From Musa acuminata AAA Group (lineage: Eukaryota > Streptophyta > Magnoliopsida > Zingiberales > Musaceae), in NCBI RefSeq assembly GCF_036884655.1, contig NC_088342.1, positions 10,287,501 to 10,351,500 on the forward strand: a DNA stretch of 64,000 nt, written 5' to 3'. The stretch's first letter is position 1; every line of letters begins with the position of its first letter. This document shows, in pieces, positions 48,560 through 59,923 of the stretch. The position numbers and the translations under genes are program-made. The notes beneath the pieces are model-generated. The model saw nothing but the letters and a program-made list of their open reading frames with translations. It made no database searches and had not been told where the DNA came from.

Positions 48560-49125
48560 TTCCTTCTCTTTTATCACGACAAAGAAGAGAAATGTGAACT
48601 CTCTTCTCTCCTTTCATAATAACAAGAAAGATAATCCTAAACCCTCTTTTCCTCATTTATAACAAAAGAAGGTAATCATAAACTATCATTTATAACAAAA
48701 GGGTATAAAAGTGTATCCTAAATAAGGAAAAAGATAACTCCTTGAGGTAAACTACTCTAATACATATTTGAAAGTCTTTTTGCTAACTTGAGCGTTAGAG
48801 GGATCGGGCGAGTAAACCCCCCCACCTTGGTCTTCGTGTAGGTGACACTTCGAGGAGTACAATGTTTCAACCGAAGCTATCTCAAATCCACCTCGAAATC
48901 ACCTCAGAAGCTATCTCAGATCCATCTCGGAGTTACCTTGGATCCATCTCATATCAATCTCAAATACACCTTAGAGTCATCTTAGACGGATTCACCTTCG
49001 AGTTATCGCAGAATCTTTTTGAAGCACAACATTCCTTCATCACAAATACCTCGAGCATTTCTATGTATACGAGTCTGGGCAAAGTCGAGATGATTAAAAG
49101 GTTAGTGACTTTTTCCCCTAACAAC
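48560..49125 (+). repeat. Ty3-type LTR, 3' copy
   Basis: Direct copy of the 45320-45899 LTR with the same promoter text (GGTATAAAAGTGTATCC) and tandem 'cacctcagaagctatctcag' phrases. It ends near CCCCTAACA. Confidence 0.7.
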
Positions 49126-49880
49126 TAACGATCATCCTTTCAACAATTTAAGGTTAATAATCTTTTTATAAACTTTTATTTTGGGAAGATTTTTATACCC
49201 AAACCCCTATTATTTATAATAAAAGAGGAGAAGACTCGTAAAGATTAAAATAAACTGTTATAAAACTATGTCTCTAAATAACACAAAAGTGGAGTCATAA
49301 TTTATGATTTCAAGATATTAATAATATTACCATCATAAATTTTGACATGAGTCGAATTCATTTAACTAGGTAAAATTATCGCCACCACCTTATATGATAC
49401 TATCATTGCAATATCTGACAAGCGGTAATATTATCAAGTTGATAGTACTCTAATCTTAGGGTAATACAAGGCAAGTGTTTGAACATGCCCAAAATGTTTG
49501 CCCAAATATAGGCCCAAGTCAGACCCAACTTTAAACCGAATAATAATCATCCTAATGAGTTATATTCCAAGCTGATAACAATCTCCTTTGCCCTATAATC
49601 ATTTTGACTAAAACTTTGACACAATAATCACTCTTCTAATACATTGTGACGAAACCTTCGATGTTTCGTCGAGTCTTCCAACACATTGATCAATCTTTCA
49701 ATTCAATGTTCAATTCCCGACTCGATAGTTTTTTAACACAATGATTGATTTTTCGGCATTTGATCTTATGGGGTTCGAATCTTTAATCAAAATATTTTTT
49801 ATATCACTTATATCAATAAAAATATCTTAAAATTATTAATTAATTTTATAATCTAAATTCAAGATTCAACAAGAAATTTA
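49126..49880. other. Intergenic DNA between the Ty3-type element and the FAR1-domain gene
   Basis: AT-rich with no gene or repeat recognised. Confidence 0.5.
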
Positions 49881-49889
49881 TAATGATAA

Positions 49890-51280
49890 ATATTTTTTAC
49901 TAATCCCAACCCTGCAAGTCTCTGACCGGCCGGCCCAAGTGGCCCCTCCCACCTGCGTTATGTTGGTGCACGGCAGCCCACCACCATTCCCATCACCCAC
50001 CACCACCACCAGCGACCAAGCATCGTGGAGACCGTGAGGATGCGAAAGCGCCGCACGCCCCTCCGTTCCCCCGCTGCCACCCTCCCTCCCCGTTGGGCGT
50101 GCCCGCAGCGTCCTCATGATGCGCGGGCCCCACGCCATCATCCATCCGTGACCACTTTATCGAGATCGCCGTCGCGCCCACTCCCCCACCGTCCATTTCA
50201 TGCTCCGCTCTCCCTCTTCCTCCTCTCTCCTTCGTCTCGAAGAGACCTCTCTCCTCCACCCGAACGAAGCCCTAATGGCCCCTGAAGTGGCTCCTTCCAC
50301 CTCTCTCCCGCTGCTCTAATGCGGCCTCTCTCTCCAAGAATTCCCTCCCTTCTCCCGGAGCAAAATGGATATTGAGGTGAGGTTCTGATCCCCGCCCCTG
50401 CCTCTTGCCTCGCTTCATGGATTGGCTTCCTTAGCTCCTTCGGTGCAGTAGCTGAAGTAGACTTCCACAGGTAATCCGTCCTGATTTCCCTTTTTTCTTC
50501 TTTTCTTCTTTCGAGGCCGGCGAATCTTCACCTACGAGCGTGTTTTTCTGTCTAAAGCGCGATCAAAGATTGTCAACTTGGCAAAAGTCGGCCTTTTTTC
50601 GTGTGTCCCCCCTGATATGCTTCGTTCCTGCTTGGAAGTTTGCTCTGTTTTTTGTGTAGATGTGATCAATGTGTTTTGCCCGTGAATCCTTCCAAATTTT
50701 GAGGACCCGTCGGGTTGGTCCGGAATGTTCATCTTTTTGGGGGGTTTGAATAGTTACTGTAGGTAGTTGTTGTCGTGCACTAGAAAGGGGTTTCCCCTGT
50801 TGCGTTACTGCCCTGCTGCATTTCTCGTGCTGAGTGAGCCACCTGCTGATGTATAATGTCGTATAATAATCAGTGATATCATGTATGGTACACTGACACT
50901 GCATGAGACATGCAAACCCTAATATGTCATTCCGTTACTAAATGATGATCAGGAGGGAGTCTGCAATTCTTTCCTCTTTCTTTTTCTTTACGGAGAAGAT
51001 TTGGTTGCTCTACTCAGGTGCTTCCGTAGTTGACTATAATATCTTCTGTTTTCAAGAATTTGGTATGGTACAGTAATGCTTTTATTAGATCAAGTTCAGT
51101 GACTGAAATCACATTCTCCATATAGACAAAGGTATAAGTGTAGTTGCATTAGGGCTCACTAGGTGTAGGCCCTTGCACTAATTATTGTCTTTTCCTGATG
51201 AAGGTGTCTAATTTTCTGCGTTCTTAAGCTTGCTGTTTCATTTAGTTCAACATAATATTTTTTGGAAATGTCCTTTAGGA
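49890..51280 (+). promoter_or_regulatory. Promoter, 5'UTR and leader intron of the FAR1-domain gene (inferred)
   Basis: A GC-rich, CT-rich stretch at 49900-50470 fits a promoter and leader exon, with donor CCACAG|GTAATC at 50471 and acceptor CCTTTAG|GA just before the ATG at 51281. The leader contains a small upstream open frame (ATGGATATTGAG... at 50365, eight codons with stop) that could modulate translation. Confidence 0.5.
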
Positions 51281-54200
51281 ATGGACGATGAGCTAATCAA
51301 TCACCATATTGAATTTGAAGATGTGAAAGCAGAAGTTTCGTTGGACCACATGGATATCATTACCTCTCTAGATGAAGACACCAAAATGATTTTAACGCTA
51401 GATGAAGGGAGGATAGTTTCATCTCAAGGTGATATGATCCTGGAACCATACGTGGGAATGGAGTTTGGATCTGAAGAAGCAGCAAAAACATTTTACGGTC
51501 TATATGCTAGGCATGTGGGTTTTCGTGTCCGCATCAGCAGGTACACTCGTTCAAGGCGTGATAACTCTATTATTTCCCGTAGAATTGTTTGTTCCAGGGA
51601 GGGTTTCCGTGAAATTCGTGCTAATGAAAGTCTTTATGGTGAGCAAAGAAACCGACAAAGAGTGGCCACGAGAGTTGGTTGCAAAGCAATGATCATGATA
51701 AAAAAAATAGACATAGGGAAATGGATTGTTACTAAGTTCATCAAGGACCATAACCATGGTCCAGTGCCTCCAAGGAAGGTAGAAAATAGGACAGTGCACA
51801 AGGATGATGAGTTGGTAGAGAAAGTGTGCATCACTGAAGGAGATTCTGTCCAAGAACCATTTGAGGGAATGGAATTTGAGTCTGAAGAGGCTGCAAAGTT
51901 ATTCTACATTTCTTACGCTAGGAGCATGGGTTTTCGTGCACGTATTAGTAGGTACTGCCGTTCAAGACGTGATAATTCAATCATTTCTCGACAGATAGTG
52001 TGCTCAAAGGAGGGTTTCCGTGAAGATCGTGCAAAGAAGGAGATAACAGAGGAGGGAAAAGTTAAGCGCCCCAGAATGATAACGAGGATAGGTTGTAAGG
52101 CTATGATCATAGTAAAGAAGATGTCTGGAAAGTGGGTGGTAACAAAATTTGAGAAAGAACATAACCATGTTTTGCCACCTTCAAAGAAGGATCCCTGTCA
52201 TGCTGGAAAATTCAGCAATTCACAAGGGGCTGGTAGAGTGTCTAACGAGACGGAAATTGATCGGTTTTCTACTGGTACAAAAGGCAACTCTCAAGAATCC
52301 CTAACTGTTCTGTACAATCAGTTATGCTATGAAGCAATTAAATATGCACAAGAAGGTGCAACCACCGAACACACTTACAATGTGGCAATGGCTTCTCTAA
52401 AGGAGGCTGCAGAGAAGGTCGCTGCTGCGAAAAGGAATGCCGGAATAACGGCACAAACAGGTGTTGCTAGTGGTAGAACCAGACAAGCATTTCTTGTTTC
52501 CACAGAAAGTAGCATTGGTTCTTTGGTCCAAGTCAAATCATTTCATAATTTGCAATCTCAGGATAAGGCACGGGAACTCAAGCCTCAGAAACAGCCTGTT
52601 AATTTTGTGCTTTTACCCTCTGGTTTCCTGACTGATTCAAATTCATCTACTTGTTCTACTGAGGCTCCATTCGTTTTTAATGTTACTGCAGACTGTTTAC
52701 ATGGAACCCAGCCCATCCAAACAGTGAACATAACCAACCCTAATACTGTATGCAAACAGTCAAATAATACCACCATACTGTTTCCAGAAAGGTTGTTTGG
52801 AAGTGATTCAGAAGGCTCTGATTTGCCAGAAGAAGAGAAAGTGGAGCTACATAAACTAGATACAGCCCCTGAGATAGCTAAATCTCACCAGAAGTCTCAG
52901 GTTTTCTTCATTGACCATGGCATTTCTATGATGCACTTTTGTTTTATAGATGCCTTTTTCTCTGAATATGCATTATTTACTATAACTATTAAGTCGAAAA
53001 CTTGCTGATTTGTAAAAATTGAAGCAACTGTTGTAAATTTTGTCAATCATAAAATCAACTAATAAATGCTTGAGATTATAGCCTGTAACAAGAGAAAATT
53101 TCACTTTAATGGCATAGAATCTGGAGTAGCTTCACTATTGTTTTTTAATCTCATTCTTTAAGCTTATCTTGTGGAGAATCTTGATAATATAATTGAATAA
53201 TTTTCCATCAAAGTAGTTTTAACAATGGCAACCTACCATGTTTTCATGGTATATAATAACTTGTCCCTCCATCTAACTTTCATCTTTTTTCTTGTGAGGA
53301 CTTGTGTATTATTGTAAAATCATAATGCTATTACAATGTCAGCGTAGCTTCTTTCCCTCTATGTCTTTATTTCCAGTTTTGTTCCTATTCCTGCTGCTTA
53401 CATCTCATGACAATTTAACCTATTAAATTTGCAGAAAAATGGAGCTGGCTTATCTAGTACAACTCAGTCTAGTGGTAAGAAAATCAGCATGGGTTCCTCT
53501 GAAGTAAAGCTTGGCTATCCTGCACTTCCGGTGACAGTTTATATGCCTGTGGTTGGAAGCATTGCAGAAACTTATGCAGGTAGCTATATCATCTTTTCTA
53601 GCTTTCTGTGTATATGTAATCCTGAAGATAGATTACCAATGTGATATGTATCTTCCTTTATTGTTATGAGGAAATTACTTAAAAATATCAAAATGAGATA
53701 TAGATTTACTGAATTAAGCTGAATGTAAATAATTCTCCATAGTTTTCAAATTTTACAGCACCATATAAGTAATAGCTTTTTATTCCATAACTACTGTATA
53801 CATTCTTTGTTGTTCTGTATCTACCAGTATATCTTGATTTTGCACACAAGTATTTACCTCTATTTGAACATGATAACCACTTGTCTTTCATAAATTATCA
53901 TCCTCTTTTTGCAATAACCTGGAGTGTATACTCTACATTGTAACTATTTGATTTGCAGTAAATAAGATGGCTTCATGTTGTTTTGTCTATAATTTCCTGT
54001 TTCTGTCTAGTTGCAATGACAAAACATGTATCAAGGATGCTGTGTATATATATACATGTATCAAGTATGCTGTATATATATACATGTAGACATACGTATA
54101 CATAGACATGCATGCATACATATATATACGTATATCTATATCCATATGCATATGTAAATGCATATGTGTATATATATACATATACACATATACACACACA

Positions 54201-56156
54201 CACACACACATAGATTTTGAGGTTTATGCCCATCATAGGAACATTAAAACCAGCAACATTGTAGTTCTTGGTTCTTTGCCCATTCTTAAAAGCGGCCTTG
54301 ACATTTGACTTTTATCACAAATACAAGAAGTGTTGAGAGACTTAATAAATACTTCCTACTCAAGTTTCAGTCTTATAACCTTATTTCATTCTTTATATAG
54401 TCATACTTGCTCGGCATCATTTCTTTGGAAAATGTAACTGTAACTTCAAGTTGATTGGACTTTTAAATTCTTAATTCAACATCTGCTGTGAAAATAATCT
54501 CTTTGAAGGATTTTTTTGTTAATTCCCATACCAATGATGTGATATAGGATATGTCAGTCAGCATGTTACAGCAATGGAACTGACCTGGATACAATATCAA
54601 CCGTATATGTTGGCACACACTCGGCACTGCATCAGCCTCTGGTTGTGTATTGGAAAGAGTTGTGAAGTGAGATGATTTGTTTCTGGATAACTTCTTAATA
54701 AAAAAAGGGTCAATATTTTCTTTGCTTTTTGTATCTTTTGTGAATGTTGTGTTTCTACTGAACATCTTAACCAGGAACATGAAGATACAGAAATTAGCCT
54801 TATAAAAAATAAGATTGATTTCCCTGAATGACACATACAAAATTCTGAGTCAATTCATGCATGTAATATTTTATTTGACAATAGCTAGCAATTTTCGCTA
54901 GAATTAGAACCGGGAGAATAATAGTGATTCTAGCTCAAGGTATGGTCATCAGGTCTAACTCAAGGTATGATCATCAGGGACTAATGTAAAATATCATGAA
55001 AGGATAAAGCAGGTAATAAAAAGAGCATTCACAATAATGGAAACATGTTATTTGTGGCGCAGAGGTGGAACTTTCATTTTCATGGTTTTTGAATTTTGTA
55101 AAATCTCCCAACTTAACTAAAATTATTTTAGAATAAAACAAAAAAAAAGTATCTGTTTCGTCTACCACATGAGAACTGACTTGATAGCAGGTGGCATTTT
55201 ATTTGTAGCAGTCTTGTGTCTTTGCCCTCTAAAATATAATCCAAGCAAGAATCCTAGGACTATAAAACTAAGAGAATGTGGAGCCCTTTCATATTGTTAT
55301 GATGGTTTTGGTGTCAATCCATGATTCCAAGTTAATCAGGCTAGAATGGTAGCAAGAGTGAGTAAAAGCTAATCAGTTTACAAGTTGTACAAGATGCCAT
55401 TAGCAGCTTTCTCAAATGTGTATCTCTATTTTCTGATTGTAAGATTCTGTTTTTTTATGTTTATCTGATCAAAGTTTAAATTAGAGCAACAAGTTTCAGT
55501 GGAAGTTTTGTTTCTTAAAATGTGATAGATTATTTGAACTTTAAACGGTTGCTGAGACAGGAACCCCAGGGCCAGGCACCTCTTATGCTCTTTTAGCTAC
55601 TCCAATTGAAGCATTGTCTGTTTCTGCTGGGCCTGTGGAATTTAGCAGGCAATCACAGGATGCAAGTCCTCAGCTAGCAAGCAAGAGTAGCACAGTGGCT
55701 CTGCTTCCATCACGAGGAAATCCATTACATCCTAAGTCATATGCAGGTCCCAACCCTGAGGTGCATGCAACTGCTGTTGCCTGCGGTGCCCGTGTAATCT
55801 CCCCCAAGGCAGCAACTTCACTGATCAAGGCCATTGAAGCAAGGATAAGATCCTCTGTGGCCAAATCAAAACTTGCTTGTGGCTTTAGACTGTTGGATTC
55901 TGAGTTGACAAGTCCTGAACCCTGTAACGAGGAGGCTAAGACAAAGCAGAATCCGATGAATGTCATGTCACAAGGGCTGGAAGGGAGTTTTGAGGAGTCG
56001 AAGGACGATGAATCTGCTGCTGAGGCAATGGAGTTGGAGGTTGAAGCCGACCATCCAATTGCAGGTGCTGATGAGCAGAAGAACCAGTCACTTTTTGCGG
56101 GGCGGATAGGTTTGTTGGACCCAATAGGAGCTGCCGGTGATATGACCATCATTTAG
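51281..56156 (+). CDS. FAR1-domain protein with two FAR1 zinc-binding domains (FRS/FRF-like)
   Basis: Exons 51281-52900, 53435-53579 and 55561-56156 join in frame to 786 residues. Two FAR1 domains occupy about residues 65-160 and 203-297. Each has the WRKY-GCM1-like zinc ligands, C104/C134/H157/H159 and C241/C272/H294/H296, and the motifs GFRVRISRYTRSRRDNSIIS and GKWIVTKFIKDHNH. Residues about 360-405 (YNQLCYEAIKYAQEGATTEH, EAAEKVAAAKRN) form the helical tail seen at the end of FAR1/FHY3 proteins. The MULE transposase and SWIM regions that normally lie between are absent, so it resembles the FRF-type members that are thought to compete with FHY3/FAR1. The rest is low-complexity and Ser-rich. 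An ATG 17 codons upstream in the same frame would lie in the leader intron, so 51281 is the likely start. Confidence 0.88.
53580..55560 (+). other. Second coding intron of the FAR1-domain gene
   Basis: About 2 kb, AT-rich, with a TATAC/ATGTA-rich tract at 54030-54180 and a CA microsatellite at 54192-54210. No gene seen. Confidence 0.6.
54030..54210. repeat. TA/ACATAT-rich tract ending in a (CA)n microsatellite
   Basis: Imperfect alternation of TATATATACATG and CATATACATA words, then about nine CA units. The long open frames here encode only Tyr/Ile/Cys/Val runs and are artefacts of the repeat. Confidence 0.85.
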
Positions 56157-56822
56157 GAGTGACTGAAGTTCCACATCGAGTTAGAGTTTCTAAAACTTCT
56201 AATGCTACATATTCTCATGTACACATTTGAGAGATTTGTGAGCTGAGAAGGGCATGTTGTAAAGAAAAAAAAAACTTACCAATGTTAACATAGTTGAGCT
56301 AATCTAGTGGACTGGAGAGGTAGGTATTTTCACTGTTACATATGAAATAGGTAACATCGTCCTTACATTAAAGTTGTAAGTGCACTAAAACTAGGTGTCT
56401 GGAATTGTGCTTCACTGGAATTGTCCAGGTTGTTGCTTGATGAAGATAGCCTGAACTATCCATCATGATTCGAGCTCATTGAATGCCTAGCTGAAACTGA
56501 GGTTAGTAGACAAGTTTGTGTTGTGTCACTTGCAGCAAACGTTCACATCTCTTTCCAAGAATGTTGCTCTTCTTATAATGTAGTGGAGTGCAGACCGGAA
56601 ATTATGTTGTCTGGCCCGTGACTAATTATAGATTACTTTATCTAGTTAAATTTATTTTAAAAAAATATATTGAAATTCTTATAGCTATAGTGAAATATTT
56701 AATTTTATTTATCTTAATGTTATTGATTTTATTAATGAAAGTACGTAAATAATAAGCAAAAATATAATTTTAACATTCTAATTATGTTTTTTTGTGGTGG
56801 CGGATGATGATGTCGTTGAGGG

Positions 56823-58141
56823 TGTTGAATCTCGGATTTTGATAATGAAGTCAATTGTTATTTGTTATCTAATCCATATGTTAAGATAAGTGTGTAAGAT
56901 TAACTACGATGACAGTAAAACATGTAGCAAGAGTTGCGTCGGAGTCAAGATCATGATCACGTTGGGGGTTCGAGAGTTCGACGGAAGTCCGGACGGTCGC
57001 CGAAGGTTTTGCGGGAACAAATCCGAGAAGTCCAGGAGCTTGCCAAAGAAGCTCGTCGGGACTTGCCAAGTGGATCGTCGCAAGTCCAAGAGTTTGCCGA
57101 AAGTCCGCCGGAATCGTCGAGGGTTCGCCGGAAGTTCGTTGGAAGCTCGCCGGAAGAAGCGATTGACGCACCGGAGCAAGTTGTAGTATTAATGTCTTAA
57201 ATATCGTAGTTAGCATGTAGATTAAGTTAGGAATGGGAGGTGATCTCATTAACTTAATCCGGGGGCAATTGGGCCCTTGACAGACCCAAATTGGGCTGAA
57301 TAGATCAACCCATTCGTACCTAGAATTCTTGCCAGGCAATGGCACCGTCAGGGCCGATGGTGGCACCGCCCAAAAGACTTGGTCTCCCAAGAATTCCGGG
57401 CGGTAGTACCACCCCTGTTAGGCGGTGGTACCGCCTGAGCTCGGTCTCCGAGCTATGTCAGGCGATAGTACCGCCCAGACTGAGCGATAGTACCACTCAG
57501 TGACAGATGATAGGCGGTAGTACCGCCCAGTTATATCAGTAGTACCATCAGGACCCCGAAAAATCGGGAGATGACACTTTTCAGCTCCAAATTCAAACCA
57601 GTTGGGGCCTATATAAACCCCACCCTTTCTTGCATGAAAGGGCAATCGAAAGCTTGATCTTACTCTGTGATTTTAGAGCTCAAAAGTGTTATAAAGGCTA
57701 AAAGTTCTCCTCCCTCTTTTCTTCCAAGTTTTGATCATTCAAGAGAGGAGTGAAAATTCTGTAAGGGTTGTCTCCTAAGCCCATCAAAAGGAGTGAAACT
57801 GTAAAAGGGTGATTGACCTTCACATATTAAAAGAAGGCCTCTAGTAGACGCCGGTGACCTCATCGGAGGAGGAAGCCGAAAGTGGATATAGGTCACGTTT
57901 GACCGAACCACTCTAAAATCTGGTTTGCATTTCCTTTATGCTATTTATCTTAACTACAAACTGTCTTCCTTACTTTACTTCAAATACATTTCCGTAAGCT
58001 TTCAAAGTTATTATCTGCATGAAATAATTTTTACATTGGAATCGGATTTCAACGTACGAACGTCGTTTCAAATCGTCAAAAGTTTTCCGCTGCACTAATT
58101 CTCCCCTCCCCCCCCCCCTCTTAGTGCTCTTGATCCTATCA
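56823..58141 (+). mobile_element. Solo LTR of SIRE/Maximus-type Copia element
   Basis: Starts TGTTGAATCTCGGATTTTG and ends CCCCTCTTAGTGCTCTTGAT followed by CCTATCA, the usual start and end of this LTR class (the normal end is TCCTAACA before the primer site). A TATA motif (CCTATATAAACCCC near 57610) fits an LTR promoter. No primer-binding site or coding region follows, so it is a solo LTR. Flanks GAGGG (56818-56822) and TAGGG (58142-58146) could be a 5-bp target duplication with one change. Open frames inside are GC-rich artefacts. Confidence 0.8.
57335..57550. repeat. Degenerate 'ggcggtagtaccgcc' palindromic repeats
   Basis: Within the solo LTR, GGCGGTGGTACCGCC and GGCGGTAGTACCGCC-like words recur about seven times, each nearly self-complementary around GGTACC or AGTACC. 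Confidence 0.8.
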
Positions 58142-58760
58142 TAGGGTCGTAGGTGATTGTTGTGGATGAGAAAGAGAGAGCGACGGTGAGAGGTGAGACA
58201 AAGGAAGAGAACGATGCAAATGTCAATGCTTTGCATCTGCATCGGTACTGATACAAACGCAAAGTGACGTTGCTCTGCATATGTGTCAATGTCGATGCAA
58301 ATGCTAAGTGATCCTTTCGTTACTCTACATCTACGTCGGCACCTATGTAGATGTCGAGTGACTCTTTCGTCGCTTTGCATTGTGGATGAGAGAGAGCAAC
58401 GATGAGAGGTGAGGCAAAGGGAGAGAACGATCCAGATGTCGACGCTTTACGTATGCATGGGTGCTGATACAAATGCAAAGCGACGTTATTTTGCATCTAT
58501 GTTAGTGTCGATGCAAAATGTCGAGTGGCCTGGCGTTGACACAGTTGTTGACCAACGTCAACGTAAATGTAGAGTGTCGACATTTACTTATCCTCTTCCT
58601 TCTCTCCCTTTTTCTCACCTCTCGTTGTCGCTCTCCTTTATCTACGACAACCACACATGACCCCTAACGATGTCATCATTCGCCATCATTGAAAACGTAA
58701 CTTAGATGTTGAAATTACCTTTTTATCTATTGTTTTCATACTTTCATCAATAATACCAAT
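58142..58760. repeat. Dispersed repeat with internal short repeats
   Basis: Rich in words such as CAATGTCGATGCAAATGC and CATCTACGTCGGCACC, and repeats 'gtggatgagaaagagagagcgac / gtggatgagagagagcaacgat' in tandem (58161 and 58381). It resembles the 35040-35780 segment, including the AT-rich right part. Class unknown. Confidence 0.5.
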
Positions 58761-58797
58761 GACGTTAGAATAAATAAAACTAAATGTTTCACTGATA

Positions 58798-58984
58798 ATT
58801 TTAATATAATTTTTTTAAATTTAAAGACCAAGATGCTAGAAATGTCTAACTAAGAGATGCTAAAGATGCTTAAAATTTCAATATAAATATTTAAATTTAC
58901 AATTACGAGATGCTAAAGATGTCTCACTTAATTTCAATATAATTTTTTTAAATTTAAAGACCAAGATGCTAAAGATGTCTGACT
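58798..58984. repeat. Direct repeat around 'gaccaagatgctaaagatgtct'
   Basis: Segments 58798-58850 and 58930-58984 share TTTTTTTAAATTTAAAGACC followed by AAGATGCTA(A/G)A(A/G)ATGTCT. Two further short AGATGCTAAAGATG copies lie between them. Confidence 0.75.
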
Positions 58985-59923
58985 ACTTCAAATCTACACA
59001 AAGTTTGTGTTCAAGAAGGTGAACGAAAGCTCCAAAGTGCCTGTAGGCAAAATGTATGAAAAAGATGATAATTTGTGGAGAAAACATAAAGCAGATTTTT
59101 GTGTCTTCTTTTATTTTTAATTTCAGAGGAAGATTTATAGCATAGCCTACATGTTGCAAGATATGCAGTGAACAAACACGATTTGTCTGCTTCCATACTC
59201 TTTCCTTAATGTTGCTAATGCCCATTAAAGAAAAAATGATAAGAAAAACAATATTATATTAAACAGCCTACAAGAAAAGATATTTAAACATGAATTCAAA
59301 TGTAAGACTTATTACATGTATAATAATGCACTAATCACTCGAGAAAGACGATGCACGTTCTTCCATAAGAACGTGATATATAACATAGCAATAAGTCATG
59401 AAGCCTATAAATTTTCAACTCCCATACACTTGCACGGTATAGTTTGAATGTCCAATGATTCCTCTGAGGGGATTCTTAACTAGATAATTTGAGATCAATG
59501 AAGTCAAACTCTCCAATTTCATACTGGCTGCATCATTCTGAAGGCCAACTTCTACAAATATCCTTAACTAGCAAGAGGAACTACTGATCAGCAAGCTATA
59601 GAGAAACAAGTTGAGAGCACAGATATTTATCGAACACAAATGTTGGAGCTGAATAAAAGCTTCTTACAAGAAGAAAAAGGGGGTGAAAAGAAAAATGAAA
59701 ACCAGTATATCCCAAAATGCTGAGCCCTCGTATGAAAGAGTCTGTACATAGATGGGGATAGATATACCTTCCAAGAATCCCCAAACGAAACAGTATGACA
59801 GTAATGATGGTCTGTAATCTTGAAAGAATTTTTGAATGGAACATACAATGCAATCTCAATCGTGCTCGCCCAACCTTGAGCAGCTGCTATGCTATCTGAA
59901 GTGTTATAGGACTTGAACTTGTC
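58985..59923. other. 3' flank of the GT43 gene
   Basis: Probable 3'UTR of the minus-strand GT43 gene and intergenic DNA. Short open frames only. Confidence 0.4.

Larger units (their letters stand above)
45320..49125 (+). mobile_element. Decayed Ty3-type LTR retrotransposon carrying a nested LTR
   Basis: Two direct LTRs (about 45320-45899 and 48560-49125) share TATAAAAGT(A/G)TATCCTAAATAAGG, CCTTGAGGTAAACTA, TTCGTGTAGGTGA and a final GTGACTTTTTCC. Between them are gag fragments of Ty3/Metaviridae type in several frames with many stops, including a segment reading like QVFMRRLRSSCLFWSLVEKP and a knuckle-like CxxxxxDxxxL stretch before LKKQIKELIHRGYLGKF. No pol domains were found. A different LTR lies inside at 47715-48545. 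Confidence 0.75.

Noticed and set aside
53973..54308. Open frames rich in Tyr, Val, Cys and Ile in the FAR1-gene intron
   Set aside because: They translate TATAC and CACA repeats.
55670..56152. 160-codon minus-strand frame opposite the last FAR1-gene exon
   Set aside because: Antisense shadow of the real exon. The plus frame joins in phase with upstream exons.
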